Part shown: piece by piece, positions 36,686-48,489 of the stretch | Layout: each line of letters opens with the position of its first letter | Numbering within the stretch: position 1 is the stretch's first letter | DNA from: Rhododendron vialii | Taxonomy: Eukaryota > Streptophyta > Magnoliopsida > Ericales > Ericaceae | Direction of reading: 5' to 3' | Assembly: GCF_030253575.1 (NCBI RefSeq) | Contig: NC_080559.1 | Location: 30,964,501-31,028,500, forward strand | Length of the DNA stretch: 64,000 bases | Program-made: the position numbers and the translations under genes | Notes under the pieces: generated by a model | What the model saw: only the letters and a program-made list of their open reading frames with translations | What the model was told of the DNA's origin: nothing | Databases searched by the model: none

Positions 36686-36906
36686 AGTGCAATTTTGTTC
36701 ACCCTCATTTAAAAAGGGTAAATATTACCTTCTCTCTTATTGGTTGAAATGATGTGAACTCCACCACAAAGTGATGTCATACTTACCATGCAATACACTT
36801 TTTGATAAGCATGACATTACTGTGTGGTGGGATCCACATCATTTTAACCAATAAAAAATGAGGGTAATATTCACCCTCTTAAGTGGAGGATGAACAAAAC
36901 TCAACT
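36686..36906. mobile_element. MITE with TTTTGTTCACCCTC ends
   Basis: GCAATTTTGTTCACCCTC at the left faces CCTCTTAAGTGGAGGATGAA followed by CAAAAC at the right. The arms continue inward (GGGTAAATATTACC against GGGTAATATTCACC, and TTATTGGTTGAAATGATGTG against CACATCATTTTAACCAATAA). About 220 bp, non-coding. A fragment of the same end (GCAATTTTGTTCACCCTCGC) sits in SLP intron 6 at about 30284-30303. Confidence 0.65.
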
Positions 36907-38158
36907 CAGTAGATGTAGAATTTTGTGTATGCATACATGTTCATTGTTTAATTCAGGTATAAAAAAAAAACATGGAAAACTGCTAAGCTTTATTTCTCAT
37001 GGTGTCCGATCAATTTATGTGCACCTCGCCTAATTTCAAAGGACTAATTTTGCTAGTTACGGGACCAATTGAAATTGAGACAATGATCCTTATGGACTAG
37101 CTCCACGAAAGTTGATAGGCCGAGTCAAAAAAATTTAGGCACAATAAGAACATCATTTATATATATATATATATATATATAGAAACAGAATGAAATACAT
37201 GAGTATCATTTTCCTCTATAACATGAAAAGTTTGTTTGCTAGGTTATACCCTTGTGAACAGTGCGGAGCCAGGATTTGAACCTAAAAGTGACACCCAAAA
37301 AAATTAATACTACTATAATCTTCTGCCTCACCGATCCTTTAACCAAGGACCATAAAAGAATGATTTTTATTATCTAAACAAATTAAAAAATTGAAAGACT
37401 CGTTGGTTTGAAATTTTTATCCAAAACACATTTTTTAAGTTACCGTTTTGCGGACCGAACAACTTTTTATTGACAAAATGGAATATTTAATACTCAATAA
37501 GTACACATGTTCTAACATTAATCATACACCGTACCAAATTACATGTTTTCTTAGGCTAATCATCTACTACTATCAACAATACTCCAACAACAGCCGCTTA
37601 ATAGAGGTTGTGAAGCAAAATTAGTGGTTTTTAGGCATGCAGTAACTCAATACAAAAAAAAAAAAAAAAAAAAGAGGTTGTGAAGCAAATTAGTGGTTTT
37701 TAGGCATGCAGTAACTCAAAAAAAAAAAAAAAATCAAACAGAGAGGCCTACCAGTACCACCTCAGCTCACTTAATAGAGAAGAGAAACCAAAAACCAAAC
37801 ATTCTTCAACGGTCATAACTCCCTCCAAATTTGGGGTATACCCTAAACAGAACCAATCCTCCTTAAAACTCTCCAACGAAAGCAAATGCTGTCCATATGA
37901 AAAAGTCCCCAAATTGTTCATCGTCCACAAACACTTCTTTGAGGTTCAAATCTAACGATTCCCACAAATTTCTCTCCTCCAAACACTTGAAAACTTAGGG
38001 GCACCTCCACCCCCTATATAAACTCCTCCTCCCCATCCATCTTCTCTCAGCCTCAAAGAATAAACTTACTTGCACATACAAACAAATAAAAAAAAAACCC
38101 TCTCCTTTCGACACCCTCCCCCGTCTCGCTCACTCGTCCCCATAACTCTTCAAGCATC
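36907..38158. other. Intergenic upstream of the myristoylated-protein gene
   Basis: Contains a TA microsatellite (about 37160-37182), a fragment of the CAGGGGTGGAG hAT family near 37260, and the poly-A dimer listed separately. From about 37980 the C-rich sequence with CCCCCTATATAAACTCC (TATA box at about 38014-38021) is the promoter and leader of the next gene. Confidence 0.6.
37604..37733 (+). repeat. Tandem dimer of a poly-A-tailed 50-bp unit
   Basis: A unit beginning GAGGTTGTGAAGCAAA and ending TTAGGCATGCAGTAACTC occurs twice (about 37604-37649 and 37674-37718). Each copy is followed by a pure A run of about 15-20. Two near-identical units each with an A tail suggest either a retroposed dimer or slippage duplication through the A tract. 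Confidence 0.75.
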
Positions 38159-38765
38159 ATGGGAGGCTGTGCGAGCAGACCCAAGGATTTGGATACCAAG
38201 CAGGAACCCCTCATCCAGGAGGATTCCACCACCCCTAAGAAGGCCGAGGGCGAGACTGTTCCACAAGTAACTACTACTACTATCCCTATATCTTGATCAT
38301 CATCATCATACAAGTCCATTCCGTTTTCTTCATTTTCCTTTCCGCTTTTTGCTTTGGCTATCTATGTTTTTCCATCTTTTTGTTGTTTCCTGGAAAGTGA
38401 GTTGTTTTCAGAAAAAATTTACCAATACCGGGTTTTGGAACAGTGTACAAAGCAGGTGGTGTTGGTGTTTTCGCCAAAATGAGCAACAATAAAAGATATA
38501 CATGATGATAACTTTTTATTACTCCTATCTGATGGGGAATATATATATGCAGGAGAACAATGGAGGTGAGACAAAGGAGGAAGAGCCATTGGTAGATCTT
38601 ACCGAAAAGGCTCCAGAGGCCACCAAGAGCGAGGAGCCAGCCGCTGAATCAAAGCTAGAGGCTGTTCCAGAGGATGAAGCCAAGGAGGGGAAGAAAGAAG
38701 TTAAGGCTCCGGCAGCTGCCCCAGCCTCAGAGGATAAAAGTGATGCTCCTCTTGTTACCCTCTGA
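38159..38765 (+). CDS. Small acidic N-myristoylated protein, function unknown
   Basis: Two exons (38159-38266 and 38553-38765) encode 106 aa. The N-terminus MGGCASRPKD is a strong myristoylation signal (Gly2) with Cys4 placed for palmitoylation and basic residues behind, so the protein is expected at the plasma membrane. The rest is low-complexity and charged, dominated by Glu, Lys, Ala and Pro (KSEEPAAESKLEAVPEDEAK, KEVKAPAAAPASEDKSD), with no folded domain in sight, so it is probably intrinsically disordered. Short MGGCA-starting acidic proteins occur across flowering plants, mostly uncharacterised. The start is supported by the myristoylation motif, by a TATA box about 140 bp upstream and by a GT-AG intron of 286 bp. 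No function can be assigned from the sequence. Confidence 0.82.
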
Positions 38766-41284
38766 ACATGATCCTCTCTATTGTTGAATCCATTTTGTGC
38801 ATCTGAAAAAGCCGAAAATTTCTTGTACTCAATAGTTGGAAATTTGATTTTGATTGTTTTTGCTTCTTGGTTTCTTGGGGCTCATGTAGGACCTGCAATA
38901 AATAAGTGAAAAAAAAAAAACTAGTTTATTTATAAAATACTACAGATTATGTATGTCTGATTGTCTATTCATGTTACATTCCGCTGATATACTTAACTGA
39001 TCAACCAACTGCCCCGTGCGTGAATATGGGCAAAAACAAAAAAGAGAGGCAAAACCTTGTTATGGATATCCTTCGGAAAGTTCATCAAGCCAAAAGGCAC
39101 TTACAATGCGATTTCGTGGCACATAATACATTGGCAATTACAAACTTTTAGCTTTTCCTCCACATTATGCTATTGTTGCGCTTGAATAGCATTCTTAATT
39201 TCTCATCTTGATACGTAAAGCCACTGATCGAATCAAAGTTACCTGTTTGGCTTCAAAATAAACCTGCTGTAAAGAATGACAAACACCAGTAATAAGTAAG
39301 TATCTTTCAAGCAATGCAAGCATACAAATCCATAAGAAGGATCATTATAATCTCAGTCCTCTATTATGCTTCGGTTACTGGTAGAGTCCAATGCTGCATT
39401 CAACGTCTATAACTGCGACGAACTATTGAACATCAATGTCAGTCTATAAGGAAGACATTGTGACAAAATATATACCAGCAAAAGTTAATTTTCAACGGGG
39501 AAATCACTGAAATGCACCAAAACTGGACACCGTTTAAGATATCAGCAGCATATCGGAATTGCACCAAACTGTCAGTCAGTCAAAGTAACCAGGAGCACAA
39601 AGCCGCAATGCCAGATTGCAGCATCCGATTAAAGCACCAGATTGATCACTTTTAAGTACTGAAAGCCAATTATGTGTTGAAGCCCCTTCATCAACAAATG
39701 CCAGCAGATTGCAACAGCTCACCGAGTTTAGAAGAGACAAACGGCACATTAGTTAACAGCTCAAGGTCATCATCAGATGACAACTAGAATTATATCATAG
39801 TCAGGTCAGGTGAAAAGAACAAAAAACAGAAGCAGAACAATCCATCAAAACTGCCACAACAATCTTTTCCCCTTGGAAGCTTAGTGAATAACAATGTGAC
39901 ATAGAATCCTCTACCCGGACAAATTTAGAAGGAAAAAAAACTCAAGTTTACTAAGAAAATGCAATATTATGTATTGGTACTGTACAATCAATCAGCTGCC
40001 TCGTGCATGCAAAATGGTTTCCCCCCGACTCACCTTTAAAAGTGAAGAGCAATGGCATGCCCGACTCTAGCTCTCTGTCCATCTTATCACTTGTTTCCCC
40101 AAACTCACTTTCTGGCAGATCAAGTTTTCATGAAGCATCAGTTTCATTGTTAATTTTATTACTACATAAAAAAAGATAGAGAGGTTATTACAGCATCTAA
40201 AGAGGGAATAACATACAAAGCATGAAAGCATTAACCAACAATCTCAACCCAAACATCAACAGGGAAATCCTCTGAAATACTATACCACTTGAACTGGACA
40301 TATGAAACATGAGCACCAAAGCTACAGATTTCGACATAGCAACAGCAATATCAAAAGATTCAGAACTGCAATGGTAATCACTGTTGGCAATACATATTTA
40401 CTTTTGAAGTATTAAGCCAAATATATCTTCAATTTCGTTTCTCCACAAATGCCAACAGACTCATACTTCACCATAAATGGTTGAAGTTTAGCCACAATCG
40501 TTATCAGATAGTTGCCACCTTTGGGTACAACGTGAACTATATCCTAATCGGGTGAAAAGAACAACTATAGTATAGAAAACAAATGAAATAATGTCACCAT
40601 TGATACTGGCACAAGATTCTTGTCCCCTTGAAGCTTAGCAAAGAGCAATGATGGCATTTTTTTTTCTGGAAAGCAAGTCTGCAATTGCAATACACGATCC
40701 TACAACTCATCGCATGAATGTATTGGAAAGCAACATTTACTGGGGCTTTAGATTTTTTTACAAATTGGTTAGAGCAGCTTGGCTTTGGCCTCCTACTGAT
40801 CCATCAAATCTCTTTAAAGCTTGAATGGCTAATGCATATGCTACTCTGCAGTACTAATTAGCTTGCTTCTACAATTTAGGACAACAAAATCAAGTGGTAG
40901 AGGAACTCTACTGTACCATGACATAATCACAGTCATCTATTACAATAAGCCAGGTATAAGGGTGTCAGAACCCACAAAGCATACATAACAGGTGATATTT
41001 TTGTGCCTCTTCACTTAGATTAAGGAATAATGGCTCTCCAAAAAAGCACACAAGTATGCCACGAATAGAATACATTTATCAAGAAAAAAAAAACTTAGAA
41101 ACACATAACTAGAACTTATTAATTGGAGATTTGCTAGAAAGAATTGAGAATAACGAGCATGTATTTCCAATGAATCCGGCAAACTGCCAAACTTTGATAC
41201 ACTGTGATTTACAACGCACTACATTTACAGTTCATATAAAAAAATCAACTACGGGCAAATACGGAAGAAGAAAGGACAGGTGTT
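38766..41284. other. Intergenic with a diverged tandem duplication
   Basis: No protein gene recognised. Blocks at about 39480-40010 and 40240-40770 match in order: GGGAAATC-CTGAAATG/CTCTGAAATAC, CACTTTTAAGTACTGAA/TTACTTTTGAAGTATTAA, CAACAAATGCCAGCAGA/CACAAATGCCAACAGA, GGTGAAAAGAACAA, CCCCTTGGAAGCTTAG/CCCCTTGAAGCTTAGC. It lies downstream of UNC93-like gene A (minus strand) and could be untranslated or non-coding RNA sequence. Confidence 0.5.
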
Positions 41285-43598
41285 TTAAATGCACTTCCTA
41301 CGCCCACCATCAGTTTCATCTTTGAAAGCAGGAATGGCTGGTGAAAAATCCGCCCCTTTGGAATTCCCTTCTCCCTCAACCTTATGGTAATCTTTAACCG
41401 CCAATAGGACGAGAACCACCAACAATGGATAGCTCACTGTAGTCATCACCCAATTCGCAATCAGCTGGTTCAAAAATGGCACCTTGTGCACATCAACTTG
41501 CCAAGCAACTGCTCCCCCCGCACTTTGCACTCCCTTATAGAATCCGGTATACCTACACCATATAACCAAACATCGAGAGTTAAAGAAGTACAAGCAAATA
41601 CAATATGACTAACCCTTAATTAGTACTTTGATTAAAAAAAATTACGATCACCATCAAGAGTTAATAAACCATGAGCAAATGACTATATGATAAACCCTTC
41701 ATGAGTTTGTGCAGTAATGGTGGAAAATGGTGATCAAAGAACCTGCTAAGGGTCTCAGAATCGTCGGCTAATGCTCCAATGACCCAGTAAATCATGCTCT
41801 GGAACATGGCATCCAGTAACCCAAAAGAGAAATACAAGATGAACGGCCCCGCAAAAGCAGACCCAGATTCCTTGAAATCAAGCCTCGTCGGCATCTGATT
41901 GCGAGAGTACCCGAGTTGATTAACAAGTCCACCAGCCCAAATCCCAGTCCCAAGCAAAGCAACAACCCCAATCCCCACAAGTCCCCTCATCCTTCTGCTC
42001 TTAAAACTGAAGTCCATTAGATACCCAATCATCACAGACCCAAACATTTGGGCACCCCAATAGAACACATTGTTTAACCCTCTAGTCCTCAAATTGAACA
42101 AAACCCCATTCACATTATTAAACTGGTAGGTGTAGAAGAAGTTACTAGCCCATGCCGCGGGAACCATCAATAGCATCTTCCAATTCAAAAACAACTTTAG
42201 AATCTGAACAATTTCGATAGATACACTGGAGTACTTGATGTTAGTGCAACTAGACCCATCATCTCGAACCACTTTACTCGGGTGGAGAATGGCTAGCGTA
42301 AGAACAGTACCTATCAACATGAAAACCATGAACAGTACCTATGTTAGTTCTTTTTCTATAACGCCCCCAACATACTGATGGGTTGTTGAGCGCATTCTAC
42401 GAGTGTGTCCAGTGAGAGTTGCGAATTAATTTAGATAATACATGTCATTTTAATACTCCAATGGGCTCCATAAATAGTCTCCTTCTTAACAAAACTTTGT
42501 AAAGAGTCTGGTCATAAATCTAGCAACCCACATAGGAGCCAAGAGTGAAATCGAACAAGAGAGTGGATGAACACTTTATTTTCTTATAAATAGATATCTA
42601 TACATTATTAACACAATAGTTTGGCTATTGTATTGAAGCACATCATTCACTCCTAAACGAACAATTCTTTAATTAGCGAATCTTATAACACAAATTGGTC
42701 ACTCTCATGTCCTCCTTAGAATTTATTTTAGGAGCCATTTATGAGGAGTGCACTAAAAATGCTACCGATGCAATGGTGAAACATAACCTTATCACAAAAA
42801 TGAAGTTCCAAATATGAAAAACATAGCATTGCTTAATTTTGCTTCACCCATAATGTGGTTGCCAAATACTATTGAAAACATATAGCATTGCTTCACCAAA
42901 ATCGAGTCGCCAAATATGACCAACATAGCATTGCTCTTTTCTTCTAACGAATTAACTCACCACAAAGAGGAAAAAAGAACACTACCTATGGACATGAAAA
43001 CCATGAACCCCAAATAAGTCCCGTCGCTGACGGAGGCCGCGGCCTCACCACGGTTGTAATTCAGAATAAATGGGATTAAACCACCAATAACACCACCCAT
43101 ATTGAAAATGCTCCAGAACAGGGATATATACGTCCCCTTTCGATCGGGCGGAGGGTACGACGTCAACATGGCGCCCTGGCCTGCCCAGAGTAGCCCGGCG
43201 CCGGCTCCGAGCAGCGCGCCGGCGACTATGACAAAGAACTGGTTCTGATAGCTGTTGTAGTAGAGAAAAGATCCAGCGTAAAGGACGTAGGAGGAGCAGC
43301 CGGCGAAGAGGGTGGCGCGTGGGCCGAGGACGTTGTAGATCCCGCCGCCGAGCACGCCGAAGACGGCGAGCGTGATGTAGAGGGCGGTGTTGGCTTTGTT
43401 GGCGGCCGTGGGGTCCACTTGGCCTCCGCCACCCATTCCGGAGAGGGCATTGAACATGCCGGGGCCGCAGAAACAGACTAGTCCGATGAGGAGTACTTGG
43501 GCCAGGGGGGAATTGTACCTGAGTAAGGAAGAAGAAGAAGATGGTTTCGGCATCATTGGTTGCTCTTCCCCCGTCAGTTCATCCATTTCTGCATCCAT
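41285..43598 (-). CDS. UNC93-like MFS protein, gene A
   Basis: Three exons (43598-42986, 42310-41743, 41552-41285) join to 482 aa, the full UNC93 (MFS-type) fold of about 11-12 helices. Fingerprints are FCGPGMFNALSGMGGGGQVD, NVLGPRATLFAGCSSYVLYA, LLWAGQGAMLTSYPPPDRKG and SLFWSIFNMGGVIGGLIPFI in exon 1, WASNFFYTYQFNNVNGVLFN and RTRGLNNVFYWGAQMFGSVM in exon 2, and YTGFYKGVQSAGGAVAW in exon 3. Plant relatives (UNC93-like protein 1) have no settled function; animal and other plant UNC93 proteins act in ion homeostasis or protein trafficking. The ATG at 43598 is preferred: the open frame upstream to 43808 is not conserved in copy C, where a GA-tract length change breaks it. Intron 2 has a weak donor (CAG|GTTCTT). 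The C-terminal tail is longer than in B and D. Confidence 0.88.
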
Positions 43599-44575
43599 TA
43601 TGTGATGCGAGAGAAGGTGAGAGAGAGAGAGAGAGAGAGATGGGCTTGGTGGTGGGATGAAGAGGGTGGACTTTTTGGGAGGAGAGAAGTCGTCGTTGAG
43701 CAAGTATTCCCGCCTCCCACGTTCCAGTCTTCCGATCCGAAAAGGAAATGGGGCGGGCTGTATTTGATTTCTGTCAACCGATCCGATCCCGATTAGTACA
43801 TTTTGCACCTCTAGCCTTTACACTAGTGTTACTTTTGCCTCTTATATTCTAGATTTCACTTGTCAAGCTCTCACACTTTCGGTCAAGTGTCAATGTCCCA
43901 ATTGCCATTAAATTTTTTTAGTTTTCATTAAAAAAAAAAAAACACCAAATCAGTGGTATTAGATTCAAATGATTTCGCAATCATGAAAACTTGAAAATCG
44001 ATACCACATTTGCTGGATCTTGTTGGATTTGGAAAGAAAATAAAAGTATTTTTCTCTCCACAAGTTTAGAAATATAATTCTCGAGTAGCCATGTACATTC
44101 TTTCTTTTTTGTGAACCAAAAAAAAATGTCCGTATTTTTTTGTGCATAAGTTTTGTTACATTCCCCCATGTATATACATTTAATGTCATAATACTATTAG
44201 GTCTATATGCTCATTAATAAAATAACTACTGGACACACTTTTTTTACCTTCTAATTACGGAGCTTCAATTCTTTGTTGGCACTAGGCATTCCAATTCCAC
44301 CATAAAAGTATGAAGGAAAGAAGTCGCATACATTTAACAAGCAAAAGGCTTAGAAACAGAAGTACAGAACTTATAAATTGAAGATTTGTTAGAAAGATTT
44401 CAAGAGTAACGAGCATGTATTTTCCAATCACTTTGATACACTGCGAGCTTTCTTACGCGCTACATTTACAGTTTATATGAAAATCCAACTTTCAACGACA
44501 ATACAGGCAAATGGGAGAACACAAAGACGAGAAGAAAGAATAGGTTTCTTTTAAGTGGACTTGCTAAGCCCACCA

Positions 44576-46955
44576 TCATTTCTCATCTTTGGAAGCAGGA
44601 ATGGCGGGTGAAAAATCCGCCCCTTTGGAATTCGCTTCTCCCTCAACCTTATGGTCGTCTTTAACTGCCAACAGGACGAGAGCCGCCAACAATGGATAGC
44701 TCACCGTAGTCATTACCCAATTCGCAATCAGCTGGTTCAAATGTGGCACCTTGTGTGAATCAACTTGCCAAGCAACTGCTCCCCCCGCACTCTGCACTCC
44801 CTTATAGAATCCGGTATACCTACGCCATGTAACCAAACATCAAGAGTTAAACAGGTACAATCAAATAGTACTATATGACTACCCCGTTAAACTAGTATTT
44901 TGGTAGAAAAAAAAACTACGATCAAAATCTATACGACTAACTGCAATGAAAAAAAAGCACCCACCATCAAGAGTTTCATACACCATGAGCAAACGACTAT
45001 ATGATAAAATCTTTATCACAACAACAATTGTTACCTGCTGAGGGTCTCAGAATCGTCGGCTAATGCTCCAATGACCCAGTAAATCATGCTCTGGAACATG
45101 GCATCCAGTAACCCATAAGAGAAATACAAGACGAATGGCCCCGCAAAAGCAGACCCAGAGTCCTTGAAATCAAGCCGCGTCGGCTTATCATTGCGAGAGT
45201 ACCTGAGCTGATTTGCAAGTCCACCACCCCAGATCCCAGTCCCAAGCAAGGCAACAACTCCAATCCCCACAAGTCCCCTCATCCTTCTGCTCTTAAAACT
45301 GAAGTCCATTAGGTACCCTATCATCACAGAGCCAATCATCTGGGCACCCCAGTAGAACACATTGTTTAACCCTCTAGTTCTTAAATCGAACAAAGCACCA
45401 TTCACGTTATTAAACTGGTAGCTGTAGAAGAAGTTACTAGCCCAGGCCGCGGGGACCATCAAAAGCATCTTCCAATTGAGAAACAGTTTCAAGATTTCAA
45501 CAGCTTCGACTGATACGCTGGAGTATTTGATGTTAGTGCAACTGGACCCATCGTCTCGGACGACCTTCCTCGGGTGGAGTATGGCTAGTGTAAGAACAGT
45601 ACCTATCGACATGAAAACAATGAACAGTACCTATGTTAACTTTCTTTTTTTTGTTTAACGATCATAATTTGGTAACTATATTTTAGGCACAATGCGATGA
45701 ATTACCAATATATTGGTATAATGTGCTCTGTTTGTCATGTACTTAGCACATTCTACAAATGCAATAATGACACAACATAGTCACCAAAATCTGAGCAATT
45801 TTGTTCACTAACTTGGGGTATTTTTTTTTAATCATCAGAAAATGCCCAAAGGGCTAAGGTGGAATATGTTGCGCGTTCTAAATCGTTAATCAAAGCAAGT
45901 TATTATCCATAAACTAATTTGTTAAGGAACTACACAAAATTTAACTCAATCGAGTATCGGTAAATACTTGATTGAAAGAGTGTATATTGGGTTTATTTAT
46001 AAACGGTTCGATTCCCCAATTAAAACCTGCAACATATCTTACTGAATGTGGTTACTGTAGGGGTGCAAATAGGGGTGCAAATGAGCCAGTCAAGTTTTGT
46101 TGTGTTCGAGCTCGGCGTGTTTATTAAATGAGCCTAAAAATCGAGCTCGAGCTTGGCTTGGTCATAAACGAGCCGAGCCAAGCTTTTGAGTGTTGAGCTC
46201 GGCTCGTTTTCTGAACGAGCTTAAAACTCAAGCTGCTCGATTTGCAGCCCTAACTGATCAGTTTCGAGCCCTCAACAAACTTGCTCCCCAAAACGTATAC
46301 GTAGTTACAATTAGCATAGCATTGCTCTTTTTCAATGAATTAATAACAAAAAAGAAGAAGTACCTATGGACATGAAAACCATGAACCCGATATAAGTGCC
46401 GTCGTTGACGGAGGCGGCGTTTTCGCCTCTGTTGTAATTCAGAATGAAAGGGATTAATCCACCGATAACACCACCCAAATTGAAAATGCTCCAGAACAGA
46501 GAGATATAAATGCCCTTTCGATCGGGCGGCGGGTAGGACGTCATCATCGCGCCTTGGCCGGCCCAGAGGAGTCCGGCGCCGACGCCGAGGATAGCGCCGG
46601 CGACGATGGCGAAGGACTGGTGCTGGTAGTGATTATAGTACAGGAACGAGCCGGCGTAGAGGACGTAGGTGGAGCAGCCGGCGAAGAGGGTGGCCCGCGG
46701 GCCGAGGATGTTATAGATCCCGCCGCCGAGCACGCCGAAGACGGCGAAGGTGGTGTAGAGGGCGGTGTTGGCGTTGTTGGCCGCCGTGGGGTCTACCTGC
46801 CCCCCGCCGCCCATTCCGGATAGGGCGTTGAACATGCCCGGGCAACAGAAACAGACTAGCCCGATGAGGATGACTTGAACCAGAGGCGAGTTGTATCGGA
46901 ATAAGGAACGAGACGGTTTCGCCATGATTGGTTTTCCCCCCGTTTCTTCATCCAT
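44576..46955 (-). CDS. UNC93-like MFS protein, gene B
   Basis: Three exons (46955-46364, 45602-45035, 44819-44576) encode 467 aa. The exon 2 length (568 nt) and all intron phases match gene A, so the two are ancient tandem duplicates. The N-terminus (MDEETGGKPIMAKPSRS) is shorter and different from that of A. The domain is complete, with PGMFNALSGMGGGG, GILGVGAGLLWAGQ-type helix packing motifs, MTSYPPPDRKGIYISLFWSI, and the C-terminal YTGFYKGVQSAGGAVAWQ. The intron 2 donor is a normal CAG|GTAACA. A GA microsatellite (about 46965-46997) lies just before the ATG. B is the parent-like copy of D and keeps residues that D has changed. Confidence 0.92.
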
Positions 46956-46962
46956 TATTGAT

Positions 46963-46997
<35 letters not shown>

Positions 46998-47000
<3 letters not shown>

Positions 47001-47507
47001 ATAGGTTGATGTGGGTGGAATTTTGGGAGTGAAGTGAAGAATTTAAGGAGGGGAACGTTGACAGACTAGGGGCCTTTTGGCTAAATAAATGAAGAAAATC
47101 TTTTTAAATTTATAATGTCATCTCTAAATAAAAATGCGATTATCAATTTTGAGAGAGACATAATCAATTTTTATATAGATTTAATTTTGTCACTCCATTG
47201 GGAAGTGTTATTATAAATTTAGAAAGTAACATTATTAATAGCCTAAATTAATTGGTTGTTCTTACTTAAAAAACGCATTTGTTAGTTTTTTATCAAATTT
47301 TTTTTTAAATTATTGTTTCGTCATGACGAGAGAAATCTAAAAGTACAAAATTACGATCGGAATTCATTTTTCTGAATAAAAACAAAAAATAAGTCAATTT
47401 TTTTGTCTTTGTTAAAAAGAAAAAGGTTTAAACCATTATTTTTTATTTTTCTTTTTCTTCTAGTCGAGTCAAACTATTAATTAAAAAAAATTGACATGAA
47501 ACTAATA
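46998..47507. other. Upstream region of gene B
   Basis: Promoter side of UNC93-like gene B, repeated at 55270-55790. From about 47075 it carries a decayed copy of the AATAAGCCACTTT MITE family (GGCCTTTTGGCTAAATAAAT at the left, TCGTCATGACGAGAGAAATC within), present in both duplication units and therefore older than the duplication. Confidence 0.5.
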
Positions 47508-47850
47508 ACAAAAGTGCTACACACATAACGGTTGTGTAAAACACAACACACAACCAATCTCTAACAGTCTATTGTTGTAATAAATTGTCAGAATTCGCTC
47601 AAACTCTTCCCCATAAAAATTAATCTTTTCCTTTGAAGAGTTTTTCTAAAATTTAAACCGTCCAAATACATCTGAACGGTCAGAATTACATACACAATCA
47701 ACACAACGATTGTGCAAGTAGCATTTTTGAACTAACTACAAAAGTGCTACACACATAACGGTTGTGTAAAACACAACACACAACCAATCTCTAGCCGTCT
47801 ATTGTTGTAATAAATGGTCAGAATTCGCTCAAACTCTTCCCCATAAAAAT
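47508..47850. mobile_element. Unit-1-specific MITE insertion (GTGCTACACACATAAC)
   Basis: Absent from the matching place in unit 2 (ACTAATA joins AATACAAAAATAATAAACC near 55795). It holds one full element (CAAAAGTGCTACACACATAA at the left facing TTGTGCAAGTAGCATTTTTG at about 47733) plus a second copy of its first about 110 bp (47742-47850). Non-coding. Superfamily not determined. Confidence 0.7.
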
Positions 47851-48489
47851 AAATACAAAAATAATAAACCAATTAGTCAAAAAGAGCCTAGTATATAGGT
47901 CCTAATCCTATAGGACCATAGGCGTATGGGTTCGGCTCGCAATTGGGTGAAAAGTAAGTAATTTGTTAGGTATTGTTTTGCTTAATCAATGTCTAAGAAT
48001 GCCGTGATATGGTATTTGTTAGGTATTTTTTAATAAATATCTTCAAACTTAAAAATTATATGCTTACGTAAATTATTTCCTATCAATATGGATCTTATTT
48101 GATAAATTTCATTGAGATCTTTAATATGGTGCAAAAAAAATTGAAAAATTATTTTTCATTTACATTTTTTTTGAGTTTGAAAATGTGAAATAAATATTTA
48201 TTTTTAAAAAAAGTGTTCTGAAATGGGGCCTAAATAATACCGGTCATTTTATGTGATAAAAAAGATCAAAAAGAGAATCTAATAAAAAAAAGGTACGAAC
48301 ATCTTTATATCAATATATGTGTGGACCCGAAAAAGGCTCCCAAAATTAATCCAATCCGGAGAGGGGTAAACACTGGACGGGATCTCAGTCCCACGTGGAC
48401 AGACTTGTACCATATGTTTATGTGTTCGGCTCGCAATTGGGAGAAAAGTAAGCACGTAATTGTTTAGTGTTTTGTTTAATCAAATGTTA

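Noticed and set aside
43599-43808. Upstream in-frame start of UNC93 gene A giving a 70-residue longer N-terminus
   Set aside because: The extension reads through the GA leader tract, and in copy C a tract-length difference destroys that frame, so it is most likely untranslated leader.
45990-46025. GGTTCGATTCCCC, resembling a tRNA B box, in UNC93 gene B intron 1
   Set aside because: No A box, acceptor stem or cloverleaf could be formed around it.
46070-46250. GAGCTCG/CGAGCTC-rich block in intron 1 of genes B and D
   Set aside because: It looks like a common dispersed plant repeat with internal palindromes; it is present in both copies because of the segmental duplication, and I could not define element ends.
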